A stretch of DNA of 64,000 nucleotides from Variovorax sp. SG517 (lineage in GTDB: Bacteria > Pseudomonadota > Gammaproteobacteria > Burkholderiales > Burkholderiaceae_C): assembly GCF_013376045.1 (NCBI RefSeq), contig NZ_JABMJG010000013.1, positions 1 through 64,000 of the forward strand, in the 5' to 3' direction. Each line of letters begins with the position of its first letter. The first letter of the stretch is position 1. The position numbers and the translations under genes are program-made. Shown here one piece after another: positions 17,891 to 27,070 of the stretch. Below the pieces are notes generated by a model, which saw only the letters and a program-made list of their open reading frames with translations, was not told where the DNA came from and did not search any database.

Positions 17891-19087
17891 ATGCCGACGC
17901 TCGTCGCCCCTTCTTCCTCGCCGTTGCTGCCTCCCGGCCTGCCGGGGCGTCCGTCGTGGCGGGTGCTGATCGGGCTGACGCTGCTGGTGGGGCTGGTCCA
18001 CGTGCTGCTGCTCGGGCTGGCGCCGATGGCCATCGGCCCGGAGCCCTCGCCGCTGGCGAACAAGTTCAGCACGCGCACCATCGTGATCGCGCCGCCGGCC
18101 GCCGAGGCGCCCGCACCGGCAGCCGCGCCCGCCGAAGCGAAGCCCGCGCCGCCACCGAAGCCCAAACGGCCGCGCGAAGCCTCGGTGCCCAAACCGAAGC
18201 CCGCACCGAAGCCGGCGGCCGCCGAACCGTCGCCCGAACCTGAGGCAGCCGCAACACCCACGCCGCAAACGCCCGACCTGACGGCCCAGGCCGCTACCGA
18301 TTCAGGAGCAACACCGCCCGAAGCGGCGGCCAGCGCGCCGGCTGGGGCGACATCGCCTTCCGGCGGCAGCGGAACCGGCACCCAGGCGGCAGCCGGCGGG
18401 GAGGCCTCGGGCACCATCGCCGGCACGCAGGCGATGAAGATCCCGGGCTCGGTCACGCTGGACTTCGAGGCGACCGGGCAGAGCGGCTCATCCCCCCAGC
18501 GCGGCGTGTTCGGCGAGCTGGTCTGGCTGCAGGACGGCACCCGCTACGACGGCCGGCTGACGCTCAAGGCCGTGTTCTTCACCCTGCTCAACTGGCACAG
18601 CACGGGCCGCATCGGCCCTTCGGGCCTGGAACCGGAGAAGTATTCCGAAAGCCGCAAGTCCGAGGTCGCCTCGCATTTCGTGCGCGACCAGAACCAGATC
18701 GTCTTCAGCAACAACGCGCCCCCGGTGCCGCTGCTGCCGGGCGCGCAGGACCGCATGAGCGTGATGATGCAGCTCGGCGGCCTGCTGGCGGCCAGCCCGC
18801 AGCGCTATCCCGCCGGCACCAGGATCTCGGTGCAGACCGTGGGTCCTCGGGACGCCGATGTCTGGGTCTTCGTGGTCGGAGAGGAGGAAAAGCTCAGCCT
18901 GCCGGCCGGCGAATTCACCGCCCGCAAGCTCACGCGCGACCCGCGCAAGGCCTTCGACCGGAAACTGGAGCTCTGGCTGGCGCCGGAATACGGGTATCTA
19001 CCCGTTCGGATCAAGCAAACCGAGACCAACGGGGACTTCGCTGACGCCCAGTTGCGCAAACCCCTGCCTTCAGGGCCACCCAATTGA
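17891..19087 (+). CDS. DUF3108 envelope protein with TonB-like N-terminus
   Basis: A 398-residue inner-membrane-anchored protein. One transmembrane helix (about residues 25-47) is followed by a long Pro/Ala/Lys-rich spacer (about 60-180, repeated KPAP and PKPK units) as in TonB/TolA-type proteins, then a C-terminal DUF3108 domain from about residue 190 (TLDFEATGQSG and WHSTGRIGPSGLEPEKY near its start). DUF3108 is a beta-rich periplasmic domain of unknown function. The ATG at 17891 is chosen; TTG or GTG codons 36-39 bases upstream are alternatives. Confidence 0.82.
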   Translation: MPTLVAPSSSPLLPPGLPGRPSWRVLIGLTLLVGLVHVLLLGLAPMAIGPEPSPLANKFSTRTIVIAPPAAEAPAPAAAPAEAKPAPPPKPKRPREASVPKPKPAPKPAAAEPSPEPEAAATPTPQTPDLTAQAATDSGATPPEAAASAPAGATSPSGGSGTGTQAAAGGEASGTIAGTQAMKIPGSVTLDFEATGQSGSSPQRGVFGELVWLQDGTRYDGRLTLKAVFFTLLNWHSTGRIGPSGLEPEKYSESRKSEVASHFVRDQNQIVFSNNAPPVPLLPGAQDRMSVMMQLGGLLAASPQRYPAGTRISVQTVGPRDADVWVFVVGEEEKLSLPAGEFTARKLTRDPRKAFDRKLELWLAPEYGYLPVRIKQTETNGDFADAQLRKPLPSGPPN

Positions 19088-19151
19088 GGAGAAAGTCACA
19101 CTAACGAAGCGAAAGGAGCCAGGGATATGCCAATTAGCCAGTTGGTTTTAC

Positions 19152-19195
19152 AGATAGACAACCTATCTTGAAACTGGCGCGTTGATTGCTATCTA
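19152..19195 (+). promoter_or_regulatory. Promoter of the DUF3567 gene with flanking inverted repeat
   Basis: TTGAAA (19168-19173) and TATCTA (19190-19195) are separated by 16 bases, a good sigma70 match in an AT-richer patch. Immediately upstream, AGATAG (19152-19157) and CTATCT (19163-19168) form a perfect 6-base inverted repeat with a 5-base loop overlapping the -35 box, and CTATCT recurs over the -10 region. Transcription would begin near 19202, which favours the ATG at 19235 over the one at 19202 as start codon. Confidence 0.5.
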
Positions 19196-19234
19196 ACCCC
19201 CATGAACGCCATCGACATTCTCACAGGGCCCGCC

Positions 19235-19513
19235 ATGAACATGCTTTATGACTCGGAGTCTTTCGTCGTCGTGCACGTGCAGCCCAACGAGGGCGACGCG
19301 CCCGCGCAGCCGAACATGCCGGTCCTGGAGCGCCATGGCTTCGAGATCGTGGACAAGCGATCGGGCAAGGAGGTCTACCTCGACGGCTCCTGGGCCGAAC
19401 TGTTCCAGCAGCAGATCGCCGCCTGGCAGCTTAATACCCCCACGCAGGAAGAAGTCGAGGACACGCTCGAGGGCTACGCCGAACTGGCGCACACCCCGGT
19501 TCTGGTGCACTGA
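19235..19513 (+). CDS. DUF3567 (BTH_I0359-like) small protein
   Basis: A 92-residue acidic soluble protein starting MNMLYDSESFVVVHV, with LERHGFEIVDKRSGKEVYLDG in the middle and a helical C-terminus. This matches DUF3567, a family restricted to Burkholderiales as far as I know and of unknown function. An in-frame ATG at 19202 would add 11 residues, but it falls at the expected transcription start. A strong terminator follows, so it is a single-gene transcript. Confidence 0.8.
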   Translation: MNMLYDSESFVVVHVQPNEGDAPAQPNMPVLERHGFEIVDKRSGKEVYLDGSWAELFQQQIAAWQLNTPTQEEVEDTLEGYAELAHTPVLVH

Positions 19514-19548
19514 GCCCGATCCGGCCAGCTTCCCGAAAGATCACCAAG

Positions 19549-19572
19549 AAGCGCCCCGAGGGGCGCTTTTTT
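19549..19572 (+). terminator. Rho-independent terminator after the DUF3567 gene
   Basis: AGCGCCCC, two-base loop GA, GGGGCGCT, then five further T residues. The 8-bp stem is perfect. Confidence 0.9.
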
Positions 19573-19597
19573 CATGCCTTGCCGTCCCCCGGCGCCC

Positions 19598-20698
19598 TCA
19601 GCGGTAGATCCATCGGAACATCGGCCCCACGATCAGCAGCACCGCCACCAGCCGGCAGACCTGGAAGGCCGTGACCACCGGCACGCCCAGTTGCAGCACC
19701 TTGGCGGTGATCGACATCTCGGCGATGCCGCCGGGCGAGGTGCCCAGGATCATCGTGGCCGGATGCAGCCCTGTCGCCCACGCCAGCAGCCACGCCACCG
19801 CGGCGCAGAGCAGCAGCATGCCGAAGGTGCCCAGCACCACCGAGCCCAGCCAGCGCGGCGCCGTGTGCAGGAACTCGCGGCTGAAGCGCACGCCCAGGCT
19901 CACGGCGATGACCAGCTGCGCCGTGTTCGACATCCACGCAGGCACGGCCGACAGCGACTGGCCCGCGATGGTGAAGCCCATCGCCACCAGCAGCGGCCCG
20001 ATGAACCACGGGTTGGTGCGCTTCAGCGCGCGCATCGCCAGGGCGCCGAGGCCCGTGGCCGCCGCCAGCAGCGCGAGGCCGCCCGGGTTCACTTCCCGCA
20101 CGCCGGGCGGGTTGATCTCCAGCCCGTGCAGCCCGCTCCATTGCATCGCGAAAGGGATGGTCACCGTCACCACCACCAGCCGCAGGCTGTGCGCCGCGGC
20201 CACGAGATCGGTGCGCGCCCCGGCCGATTCGGCCATCAGCGTCATCTCCGATGCACCACCGATGGCGCCCGAGAAGTAAGTCGTGGCTCTCATGGATCGA
20301 TCCGGTACATGCGGCATGCGCCCCGCATGCATCGCGTGCAGCCAGCGTCCGAAGCCCACACCCAGCAGCAGCGCCCACGCGATCGCCAGCACGATCGCCC
20401 ACCACACGCTGGCCACCAGCCCGACCACGTGCGGCGTGAAGTAGAGCCCCAGCGCGGTGCCGATGGTCCATTGCCCCACGTTGCGCAGCGGCGTGAAGCT
20501 GGCGGTGGGCGCGCCTGCGATCGAGGCCAGCGACACCGCGAGCAGCGGGCCGATCATCCAGGGCAGCGGGGTGCGCAGCGCGAGGCAGACGCCCGCGGCA
20601 GCGAGCGCGAGCAGCAGCGTGGCCAGCACGCGAACGGGATATCGGGAAGGCACGGACCGGAAGAAGGGACGACAGGGAAAAGCGGCGGCGGACGGCAC
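19598..20698 (-). CDS. AbrB family (putative ammonia monooxygenase-like) membrane protein
   Basis: A 366-residue polytopic inner-membrane protein with about ten hydrophobic segments in two repeated halves. Each half carries the family motif: PWMIGPLLA near residue 46 and PWFIGPLLV near residue 230, plus FSGAIGGASEMTLMAE and LGTSPGGIAEMSITAK. This matches the AbrB/AbrB-duplication family (E. coli AbrB, once annotated as ammonia monooxygenase or regulator), probably a transporter. It converges with the DUF3567 gene and is divergent from the ChaN-like gene (33 bases between starts). Confidence 0.85.
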   Translation of the reverse strand: MPSAAAFPCRPFFRSVPSRYPVRVLATLLLALAAAGVCLALRTPLPWMIGPLLAVSLASIAGAPTASFTPLRNVGQWTIGTALGLYFTPHVVGLVASVWWAIVLAIAWALLLGVGFGRWLHAMHAGRMPHVPDRSMRATTYFSGAIGGASEMTLMAESAGARTDLVAAAHSLRLVVVTVTIPFAMQWSGLHGLEINPPGVREVNPGGLALLAAATGLGALAMRALKRTNPWFIGPLLVAMGFTIAGQSLSAVPAWMSNTAQLVIAVSLGVRFSREFLHTAPRWLGSVVLGTFGMLLLCAAVAWLLAWATGLHPATMILGTSPGGIAEMSITAKVLQLGVPVVTAFQVCRLVAVLLIVGPMFRWIYR

Positions 20699-20731
20699 CG
20701 CGTGCGCACGCCGGGGGCATAGTATGGCGCG

Positions 20732-21601
20732 ATGCCCCTTCCATACTGGCCCGCCCGGGTTTCACGCTTCCTGCTGCTGCCCCTGTTCGCCGCGACCGCA
20801 TTCACGGGCTGTTCGGCGCTGTCCTCTTTCTCCGGCGCCGACGCGCCCGGCGCTCCCATCGCGCGCCGTGTGGCGGCACTTCAGCCGGTCGACGCCCTGC
20901 TGATCGGCGAGCAGCACGATGCGCCGGAGCACCATGTCATCGAGCGCGAGGCGGTCGAGGCGCTGGCCGCGCGCGGCCATCTCGCCGCCCTGGCGCTGGA
21001 GATGGCCGAGGAAGGCCGCAGCACCGCGCAGCTCGCGCCCAACGCCACCGAGGCGCAGGTGCAGGCCGCGCTCGACTGGAGCGACAAGGCCTGGCCCTGG
21101 GCCAGCTACGGCCCCGCCGTGATGGCTGCCGTGCGCGCCGGCGTGCCGGTGATCGGCGCCAACCTGCCGCGCTCGCGCATGAAGAACGCGATGGCAGACG
21201 TCTCTCTCGACGTGCAGCTCAACGGCGAGGCCTTCACCGCCCAGCAGGACGCCGTGCGCGACGGGCATTGCCGGATGCTTCCCGAATCCCAGATCGTTCC
21301 CATGACGCGCATCCAGGTGGGCCGCGACCGCGCGATGGCGCAGGCCATCGTCAAGGCGCGGAAGCCGGGCCAGACGGTGCTGCTGATCGCGGGTGCCGGC
21401 CACGTGGTTCGCACGCTCGGCGTGCCGCAGCACCTGCCCGACGACGTGAAGATCGCCACCGTGCGGCTGCTGGCGGCGCCCTCCTCTGCGAGCGGCCCCG
21501 AAACAGGCGACTACGACCGCATCTGGCGCACGCCGCCGCTGCCCGAGAAGGACTACTGCGCCGAGTTCAAGCGCCAGGCCCGCCCGCAACCGAAGGCCTG
21601 A
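20732..21601 (+). CDS. ChaN-like lipoprotein, putative haem/iron-binding
   Basis: A 289-residue lipoprotein: a lipobox-like FTGC near residue 27, then the ChaN (DUF399) domain with LIGEQHDAPEHHVIEREAVE near residue 57, a His-rich stretch characteristic of the family. ChaN of Campylobacter binds two haems as a dimer; whether this one does is inference. GAGHVVRTLGVPQHL near residue 220 is the second conserved patch. It is followed by a bidirectional terminator. Confidence 0.85.
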   Translation: MPLPYWPARVSRFLLLPLFAATAFTGCSALSSFSGADAPGAPIARRVAALQPVDALLIGEQHDAPEHHVIEREAVEALAARGHLAALALEMAEEGRSTAQLAPNATEAQVQAALDWSDKAWPWASYGPAVMAAVRAGVPVIGANLPRSRMKNAMADVSLDVQLNGEAFTAQQDAVRDGHCRMLPESQIVPMTRIQVGRDRAMAQAIVKARKPGQTVLLIAGAGHVVRTLGVPQHLPDDVKIATVRLLAAPSSASGPETGDYDRIWRTPPLPEKDYCAEFKRQARPQPKA

Positions 21602-21610
21602 CCCGAAAAG

Positions 21611-21648
21611 AAAAAACGCCGCCGGCCCGAAGGCCCGCGGCGTTTTTT
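21611..21648. terminator. Bidirectional terminator between converging genes
   Basis: An A-run, CGCCGC, a GC-rich inner loop containing GGCC twice, GCGGCG and a T-run: A6...T6. It serves the ChaN-like gene on the plus strand and the giant repeat protein operon on the minus strand. Confidence 0.88.
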
Positions 21649-21670
21649 GTCGCCCCGGGAACGGCGCCGA

Positions 21671-24600
21671 TCAGCGCGAGGTGATCGTCGACACCGCCGA
21701 GTTGCCCGTCGCCGATGCGGTGATCTGGTTGCCCGCGGTGCGCAGCGTGCTGTTGCCCACCGGACCCGAGATGCCGACCCCGAAGTTCACGCTGGTCACC
21801 GTGGCCGTCACCGCGCCGGTGTTGACCTGGTAGTTGCCCACCGCCGCGCTTGGCGCACCGGTGTTCAGCGCCGTCTGTGTCACGCGGTTGGTCGCGCTGT
21901 TGCCGAAGGCCTGCGCAGCCAGCGTGTTGCCGGTGACGCCGGCGGTGCCGTTCGACACGCCCGCGCCGGTGCCGTTGAGCGCCACTTGGTAGCTGGTGCC
22001 CGTGCTCGTGGCCGTGACCGCGCCCGCGTTGTTCTGGCTGTTGAGGATCGCCGCGCTCGCGCCGACGTTCAGGGCCAGCGGCGCGCCGACGAGGTTGGAC
22101 GAGCCCGCCGCGGCAGCGCCGCCGTAGCTGCTGCCTGCGCTCGACTCCAGCACGTTGGTCGCCGCATTGCCGCGCGCCAGCGCCGCCGTGGTGTTGCCGT
22201 CGAGCGAGACGCTGCTGCCGTTGAGCGGCACCGCGCTCGCGAGCGTGGCGTTGGCCACGGTGCTCGACGTCGCCGTCACGCCCGCCGTGCTGCCCTGCAC
22301 GTTGAGAATGCCGGCGCTCGCGCCCTGCGTCGCGCTACTCGCCACCGTGGCGGTGTTGGCGGCGCGGTTCGCCGTGGCTTCAGCCAAGGTGCTGTTGCCC
22401 GAGACCGTGAACGCGCCGTTAGCCAGCGTCGTCGTGGGCGCGGCGTTGTCGTCGTTGCGGATCGTGGTGGCGGCTGTGCTGCTCACGGTCGATGCGGCCG
22501 TCTGGCGGTTCGACAGCACGTGGTCGGCGGTGGCCGCGATGTTGTCGGGGCTGCCGGTCTCGCTGAGCGTGGCGGAGCCCGTCGCGCCCGCCGGCTGGGT
22601 GTTGACCGCGCTCACGCTCAGCGCGTTGGCCGCGTCGTTCATCACGCCCAGCGCGGCGTTGCTGTTGCCCGAGAGCCGCACGGTCGAGCTGGTGGAGCCG
22701 GCCGGCGCGAACACTTCGAGCGTGGACGACGCAGTCACCGCCGCGGTGCCCGACTGGCTAGACTGCAGCGCGCTGCGTGCGCCCACGTTCGAGCCCGCCA
22801 GCGTCACGCTGTTGAGCGCGGTGTTGGCCACGGCCTTGGCGCTCTGGCTGTTGCCGCTCACGCTCAACGTGGAGGCGCTGACCGCAGACAGCGGCGCCGA
22901 GTCGATACCGATGCTGCCCGTCGCGGTGGCTGACACGGTGCCGGTGCCGACCTGCACGTTGGCCAGCGCATGGTCGGCCGACACCGCGACGGTCGAGGCC
23001 GGCCCGCCGGTGGCGGTCGCCGATGCCGGCAGTCCTCCGGCGATGGCGCCGCCCTTCACGTCGATGCTGTTGGTCGCGGCGCTGCCGGTAGCGGCGGCTG
23101 TGGTGCCGTTGCCGTCCAGCGTGGCGCTGCTGCCAACCACCGCGGTGGGGCCGGTAAGCATGAGCTTTGTCGCGTTGTTGGCATTGGCGGTCACGGCCGC
23201 GCTGCTGTCTTGTGCGTTCAGCACCGCCGTCCTGGCTGACTGCGAGGCGCCGCCGGCCAGCGAAGCCGCGTTGGTCGCGCGGTTGGCCGAGGCTTCGGAG
23301 TACGTCGTGTTGCCCGAGGCCGCGAAGCTGCTGTTGAGCTGTCCCGAGTTGCCGGCCACCAGCCGGTCTTCGTTGTAGACGGCCGTGTCGGCGGTGCTGC
23401 CGACCGAGGTTCCGGCCGACTGGCGGTTCACCAGCACCTGGTCGCCCGTCGCCAAGGTGTTGCCCGGCAGCGGGCCCTGGGCGATGAGCGCCGGCACCGG
23501 GAGCGCGCTGGAGGTGCCGCCTGTCACGCTGAGCTTGTTGTCCACGTCGTTGATCACGCCCAGCGCCGTGTTGGCGTTGTTCGACAGCTTCACCGACGAG
23601 CCCGACACCGAGGCCGGTGCAAAGGCCTGCGTGAAGGAGCGTGCCTCCACCGCCGCCGTGCTGCCCTGCGAGGACAGCAGCGCGGCGCGCGCTGATACGC
23701 CGGTGGCCGCGAGCACGATGGCGTTGCTGCCGGTGTTGGCGACGGCCTTCGCGCCCTGCGTGTTGTTCGAGGCGCTCAGCATGGAGCCCGAGATGACCGC
23801 GCCCGGGGCCGTGTCCACGCCGAAGGCGGCCGCCACCTTGGAAGAGATGGTCGGGCTGGTCACCAGCTGGATGCTGGAGAGCGCATGGTCGGCCACCGCG
23901 CCTGCAATGCCACCGATGTCGGCTGCGCCGCCGAGCGGCAGCCCGTTGCCCACCGCGATGGTGTTGCCCTTCACGTCGATGCGGTTGGCCGCGGCGTTGC
24001 CCGTGGCCAAGCCGCTTGCGGAGTTGCCGTCCACCGCCACCTGCGCGCCCTGGATGCTCGCGCCGCCCAGCACCACCTGCACGCCGTCCTTGTTGGTCAG
24101 CAGCGGGCCTTCCTGGCCGGTCAGCGAACTCACGGCCGCGCTGGTGAGCTGCAGGTTCTGCACCGCGGTGGTGGTCGAGACGCCGACCGCATCGATGGCC
24201 ACGCCGTTGCTCGCGCTGTTGCTGGTCGCGCCGGCCAGCGTGGCGTTGCCGGTGGCAGCGATCTTCGAGTTGCTGACCGCGCCGCCGACGGAGATGTTGA
24301 CTTCGGGCCCGCCGCTGCGCTGCGCCGACACCGAGCCCTGGCCCGACTGCGCGTTCTGCACGCTGAAGGCCGCGTTGGTGGCGAGCGTGTTGCCCGTGAG
24401 CGTCGCGCCCGACAGCGAGAAGCCGGAGGTGTTGATGTTGTTGCCCGTCACCTTCACTGTGTTGCCGGTGGCGCGGCTGCCGTAGGCCAGCGCCTCGGCC
24501 GTGTTGCCCGAGTTGGTGGCCGAGCCGCCGGTCAGCGTGCCCGTGACCGTGGTGCGCGCCACGATGCCCCCGGCCGCGGTGGCGTCGACGACGGTGCCCG

Positions 24601-26989
24601 TGCCCGCCACCGCCTGCGTGTTGGTGACGTTGGCCACAGAGGCATTCGCGCCGCTGACGTTGTTGAGGTTCAGCGTCACGCCGCTGGCCGCGTCGTTGCC
24701 GTAGGCGGCGGCGACGAAGGCGTTGCCGCTGTTCGCGACGCTCGCGGCGGAGACGTTGCCGGCGACCGTGACCGCGAAGGTGTTGGGTCCGGTGGCTGCC
24801 GAATTGACGTTCGCCTGCACCGACTGGTCGTTGAGCACGCCATAGGCGGCGCTCACCGTCGGCAACGCGCCGGCCGCGTTGCTGAAGGGCAGCCCACTGA
24901 GCGCGTCGACGGTAACGCTGGATGCCGGCGTGATGCCCAGGCCGGGCGCCGCCGCCACGTTGCCCGCGCTCACGCCGAGCGTGTTGGCGGCCGAGTTGCC
25001 GTAGGCGATGGCGCGCTGCAGGTTGTCGGTGAGCGAGGCCGAGCCGCCGGCGAGGTTGCCGTTCACCAGGATCCGCGCCTCGGGGTTCGACAGCCCCGCA
25101 CCGACGGCGGAGTTCGCGTCGTTCATCTGCACGCTCGCGATGCCCGCGCCCGTGCCCACCGAGTTGCCCGAGAGCGTGAGCGTGTTGGTGGCGCCGCTGC
25201 CCAGCGCCACGGCTTCCTGCCGGTTGCCGTCCAGCGACAGCGTGCTGTTGCCCACCGCCGCGCCGCCGCCGTTGGCGGTCAGCCAGATCTGCGAGCCGAT
25301 GTTCACGGCCGCGACGCCGCCGCCGTAGTTGCCCTGCAGGTTGGTGAGCGTGGCCGAGCCGCCGGCGGACACGCGCCCGTCGGAGTTGGTGCCGCCCGTG
25401 AGCGCGGCGTTGCCCGTGCCCAGCGCCACCGTGCCGGCCTGCAGCGCGAGGCTCTGCGTGATCTGGTTGCCCTGCGCGCTGGCCGCCGAGGTGTTGTCTG
25501 AAACGCTGACCGAGCTGCCCGTGGTCTGGCCCGTGCCGGGCGACTCGCCGGTCTGCGCCGCGATGACCGAAGGCAGCAGCAGCGCGCTGACCGGTGCATT
25601 CAGGTTGGCCTGCTGGTTCGACACCGCGGTGGTGCCGGTGAACGAGGCCGCGTTCTTGCCGGTGGCAATGGCGCTGGAGGCGGTGTTGCCCGTGACAGTG
25701 GCCGTGACGCTGTTGTCCGCCAGCGTGACCGCGCTGTTCTTGCTCGACTGCACGCCGGCCAGGATCTGCGCGCCCACGGTCTGCGCGACGGTGATCACGC
25801 CGAGGTTGCCCTGGCTGTTGACGATGGCCAGGTCGCTGTTGACGTTGCTGGTCACGCCCGCGCCGTTGTGGATGCTGTTGTTGGCCGCGGTGGCCGCCGT
25901 GCCGCTGCCCGCGACGCTCACGTCGTCGACCACGATGCGGTTGCCCGCAACGCCGGCCGTGGCGCCCAGCGCCTCGTTGCCCGTGGCCTCGCTGGAGATC
26001 GCGTTGCCCTGCACCGATAGCGACCCCTGCAGCACGTTGGAGCCGCCTGCGGGCGCGCCGCTGACGATGCCCACGATCACCGAGCCGGCGTTGAGCGCGC
26101 TGCGCACCGCGAGGATGCCGTTGCCGTTCGCCTGCAGGTTCGCGACCACCGCCGAGCCGGCGAAGGTGGGCGCGCCGCCCGACTGGATCTCGGCCGTGCT
26201 GCTGGCGCTGTTGGCCTTGAGCACGGCCGAGATCGAATTGCGTTCCAGCGACGCGGCCGTGGTCATCGTGTTGCCCGCGTTCGCGGTCAGCATCAGGTCG
26301 ACCATGTTGCCCAGCACTTGCGCGCTGGAGCCCACCCCCGTTGCCGACTGCAGCGAGGTGACGACGATGTTGCCCTTCGCGTCGAAGAGCGGTGCACCCA
26401 CCGGATAGGTCAGCACCGAGGTGCCGGCCTGCGCCGGCGCAGCCGCCGCGGCTGCGCCCGAAATCACCGAGCTGCCGCTGTTGAGCGTGGTGGCGGCCGA
26501 GATGGTGTTGTCGGCGTTGACCACGCTGCCGGTCTGCAGCGTGCTCGACTCCGACGCGAGCTTGCTGCCGGTCACGCTGCTGTCGATGACGCCAGTGTTG
26601 GTAGCCACGCCCAGCGTTGCCGCGTTGTTCACCGGAGAACCGGGCGCCGGCTGGATGCCGTTGCCGAAGCTGTTGCCGGTGGCGGTCGCGCCGATCAGGT
26701 TGCCGCTGGTGTTCACCGCCACCGGGTTCGGGTTCGACGGCGTGCCGGTGGACGTGGTGCCCACGGTAGCGCCGGTGATGGTGGCGTTGACGTTGGCCGA
26801 GTTGGTGGTGCCCGCATTCACCGAGGGCGTGCCGGTGGCCGTGCCGTTGTAGGCGGCATCGACCGAAGTCTCCGCGGCCTGCGCGCCGGAGGCCGCGGCG
26901 ATCAGCGCCAGCGCGACTGCGGTGCCGATGCTGCTGCGGCTGAACATGGGCGCGCGTGCGGCCCGGCTCTGGATCTTGCGTGCTTTCAT
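21671..26989 (-). CDS. Giant secreted beta-repeat protein, HfaD-like adhesin/anchor candidate
   Basis: A 1772-residue exported protein; a signal peptide ends AQA|AETS near residue 40 and the start codon follows a strong ribosome site (GAGGAG). The mature chain is almost wholly Ala, Gly, Ser, Thr, Asn and Val; I see no Cys and almost no Trp. At least 17 units share the pattern S-x-V-x-L-x-G-N-xxx-A-x-A-x-G-N-x-A-x-N, each often followed by A-x-L-N-x-Q-xxx-G-x-V-T-A. Residues about 1004-1308 and 1309-1613 are a tandem duplication with a period of 305. There is no LPXTG, autotransporter barrel or haemolysin-type motif. The gene is third in an operon with a CsgG/HfaB-type pore, so secretion through that pore is inferred. 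By position and composition it resembles HfaD of the Caulobacter holdfast anchor, but is several times longer. Confidence 0.85.
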   Translation of the reverse strand: MKARKIQSRAARAPMFSRSSIGTAVALALIAAASGAQAAETSVDAAYNGTATGTPSVNAGTTNSANVNATITGATVGTTSTGTPSNPNPVAVNTSGNLIGATATGNSFGNGIQPAPGSPVNNAATLGVATNTGVIDSSVTGSKLASESSTLQTGSVVNADNTISAATTLNSGSSVISGAAAAAAPAQAGTSVLTYPVGAPLFDAKGNIVVTSLQSATGVGSSAQVLGNMVDLMLTANAGNTMTTAASLERNSISAVLKANSASSTAEIQSGGAPTFAGSAVVANLQANGNGILAVRSALNAGSVIVGIVSGAPAGGSNVLQGSLSVQGNAISSEATGNEALGATAGVAGNRIVVDDVSVAGSGTAATAANNSIHNGAGVTSNVNSDLAIVNSQGNLGVITVAQTVGAQILAGVQSSKNSAVTLADNSVTATVTGNTASSAIATGKNAASFTGTTAVSNQQANLNAPVSALLLPSVIAAQTGESPGTGQTTGSSVSVSDNTSAASAQGNQITQSLALQAGTVALGTGNAALTGGTNSDGRVSAGGSATLTNLQGNYGGGVAAVNIGSQIWLTANGGGAAVGNSTLSLDGNRQEAVALGSGATNTLTLSGNSVGTGAGIASVQMNDANSAVGAGLSNPEARILVNGNLAGGSASLTDNLQRAIAYGNSAANTLGVSAGNVAAAPGLGITPASSVTVDALSGLPFSNAAGALPTVSAAYGVLNDQSVQANVNSAATGPNTFAVTVAGNVSAASVANSGNAFVAAAYGNDAASGVTLNLNNVSGANASVANVTNTQAVAGTGTVVDATAAGGIVARTTVTGTLTGGSATNSGNTAEALAYGSRATGNTVKVTGNNINTSGFSLSGATLTGNTLATNAAFSVQNAQSGQGSVSAQRSGGPEVNISVGGAVSNSKIAATGNATLAGATSNSASNGVAIDAVGVSTTTAVQNLQLTSAAVSSLTGQEGPLLTNKDGVQVVLGGASIQGAQVAVDGNSASGLATGNAAANRIDVKGNTIAVGNGLPLGGAADIGGIAGAVADHALSSIQLVTSPTISSKVAAAFGVDTAPGAVISGSMLSASNNTQGAKAVANTGSNAIVLAATGVSARAALLSSQGSTAAVEARSFTQAFAPASVSGSSVKLSNNANTALGVINDVDNKLSVTGGTSSALPVPALIAQGPLPGNTLATGDQVLVNRQSAGTSVGSTADTAVYNEDRLVAGNSGQLNSSFAASGNTTYSEASANRATNAASLAGGASQSARTAVLNAQDSSAAVTANANNATKLMLTGPTAVVGSSATLDGNGTTAAATGSAATNSIDVKGGAIAGGLPASATATGGPASTVAVSADHALANVQVGTGTVSATATGSIGIDSAPLSAVSASTLSVSGNSQSAKAVANTALNSVTLAGSNVGARSALQSSQSGTAAVTASSTLEVFAPAGSTSSTVRLSGNSNAALGVMNDAANALSVSAVNTQPAGATGSATLSETGSPDNIAATADHVLSNRQTAASTVSSTAATTIRNDDNAAPTTTLANGAFTVSGNSTLAEATANRAANTATVASSATQGASAGILNVQGSTAGVTATSSTVANATLASAVPLNGSSVSLDGNTTAALARGNAATNVLESSAGSSYGGAAAAGSSNLVGAPLALNVGASAAILNSQNNAGAVTATSTGTSYQVALNGTGAGVSNGTAGVTGNTLAAQAFGNSATNRVTQTALNTGAPSAAVGNYQVNTGAVTATVTSVNFGVGISGPVGNSTLRTAGNQITASATGNSAVSTITSR
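22150..23980 (-). repeat. Tandem duplication of about 915 bp inside the giant repeat protein gene
   Basis: Matching landmarks recur 915 bases apart, for example the codons for SIDVKG/RIDVKG (near 23056 and 23971), AxxADHAL, SAKAVAN/GAKAVAN, LSNNANTALGV/LSGNSNAALGV, SNRQTA/VNRQSA and EATANRAAN/EASANRATN. The copies have diverged in wording but not in phase, so the duplication is old and kept in frame. A shorter third start (SSVSLDGNTTAALARGNAATN) follows. Confidence 0.8.
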
Positions 26990-27070
26990 GTCGTGACTCC
27001 TCGGATGTTGGATGCGGTCTGGCTTGGAAAACGGATGGATGCGCGGTGCGTGGAGCGCGCGGAGCGCCGG

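Noticed and set aside
21671..26989. CRISPR array or simple tandem DNA repeat in the repeat protein gene
   Set aside because: The repeats are protein-level with diverged DNA, no fixed spacer length and an intact frame.
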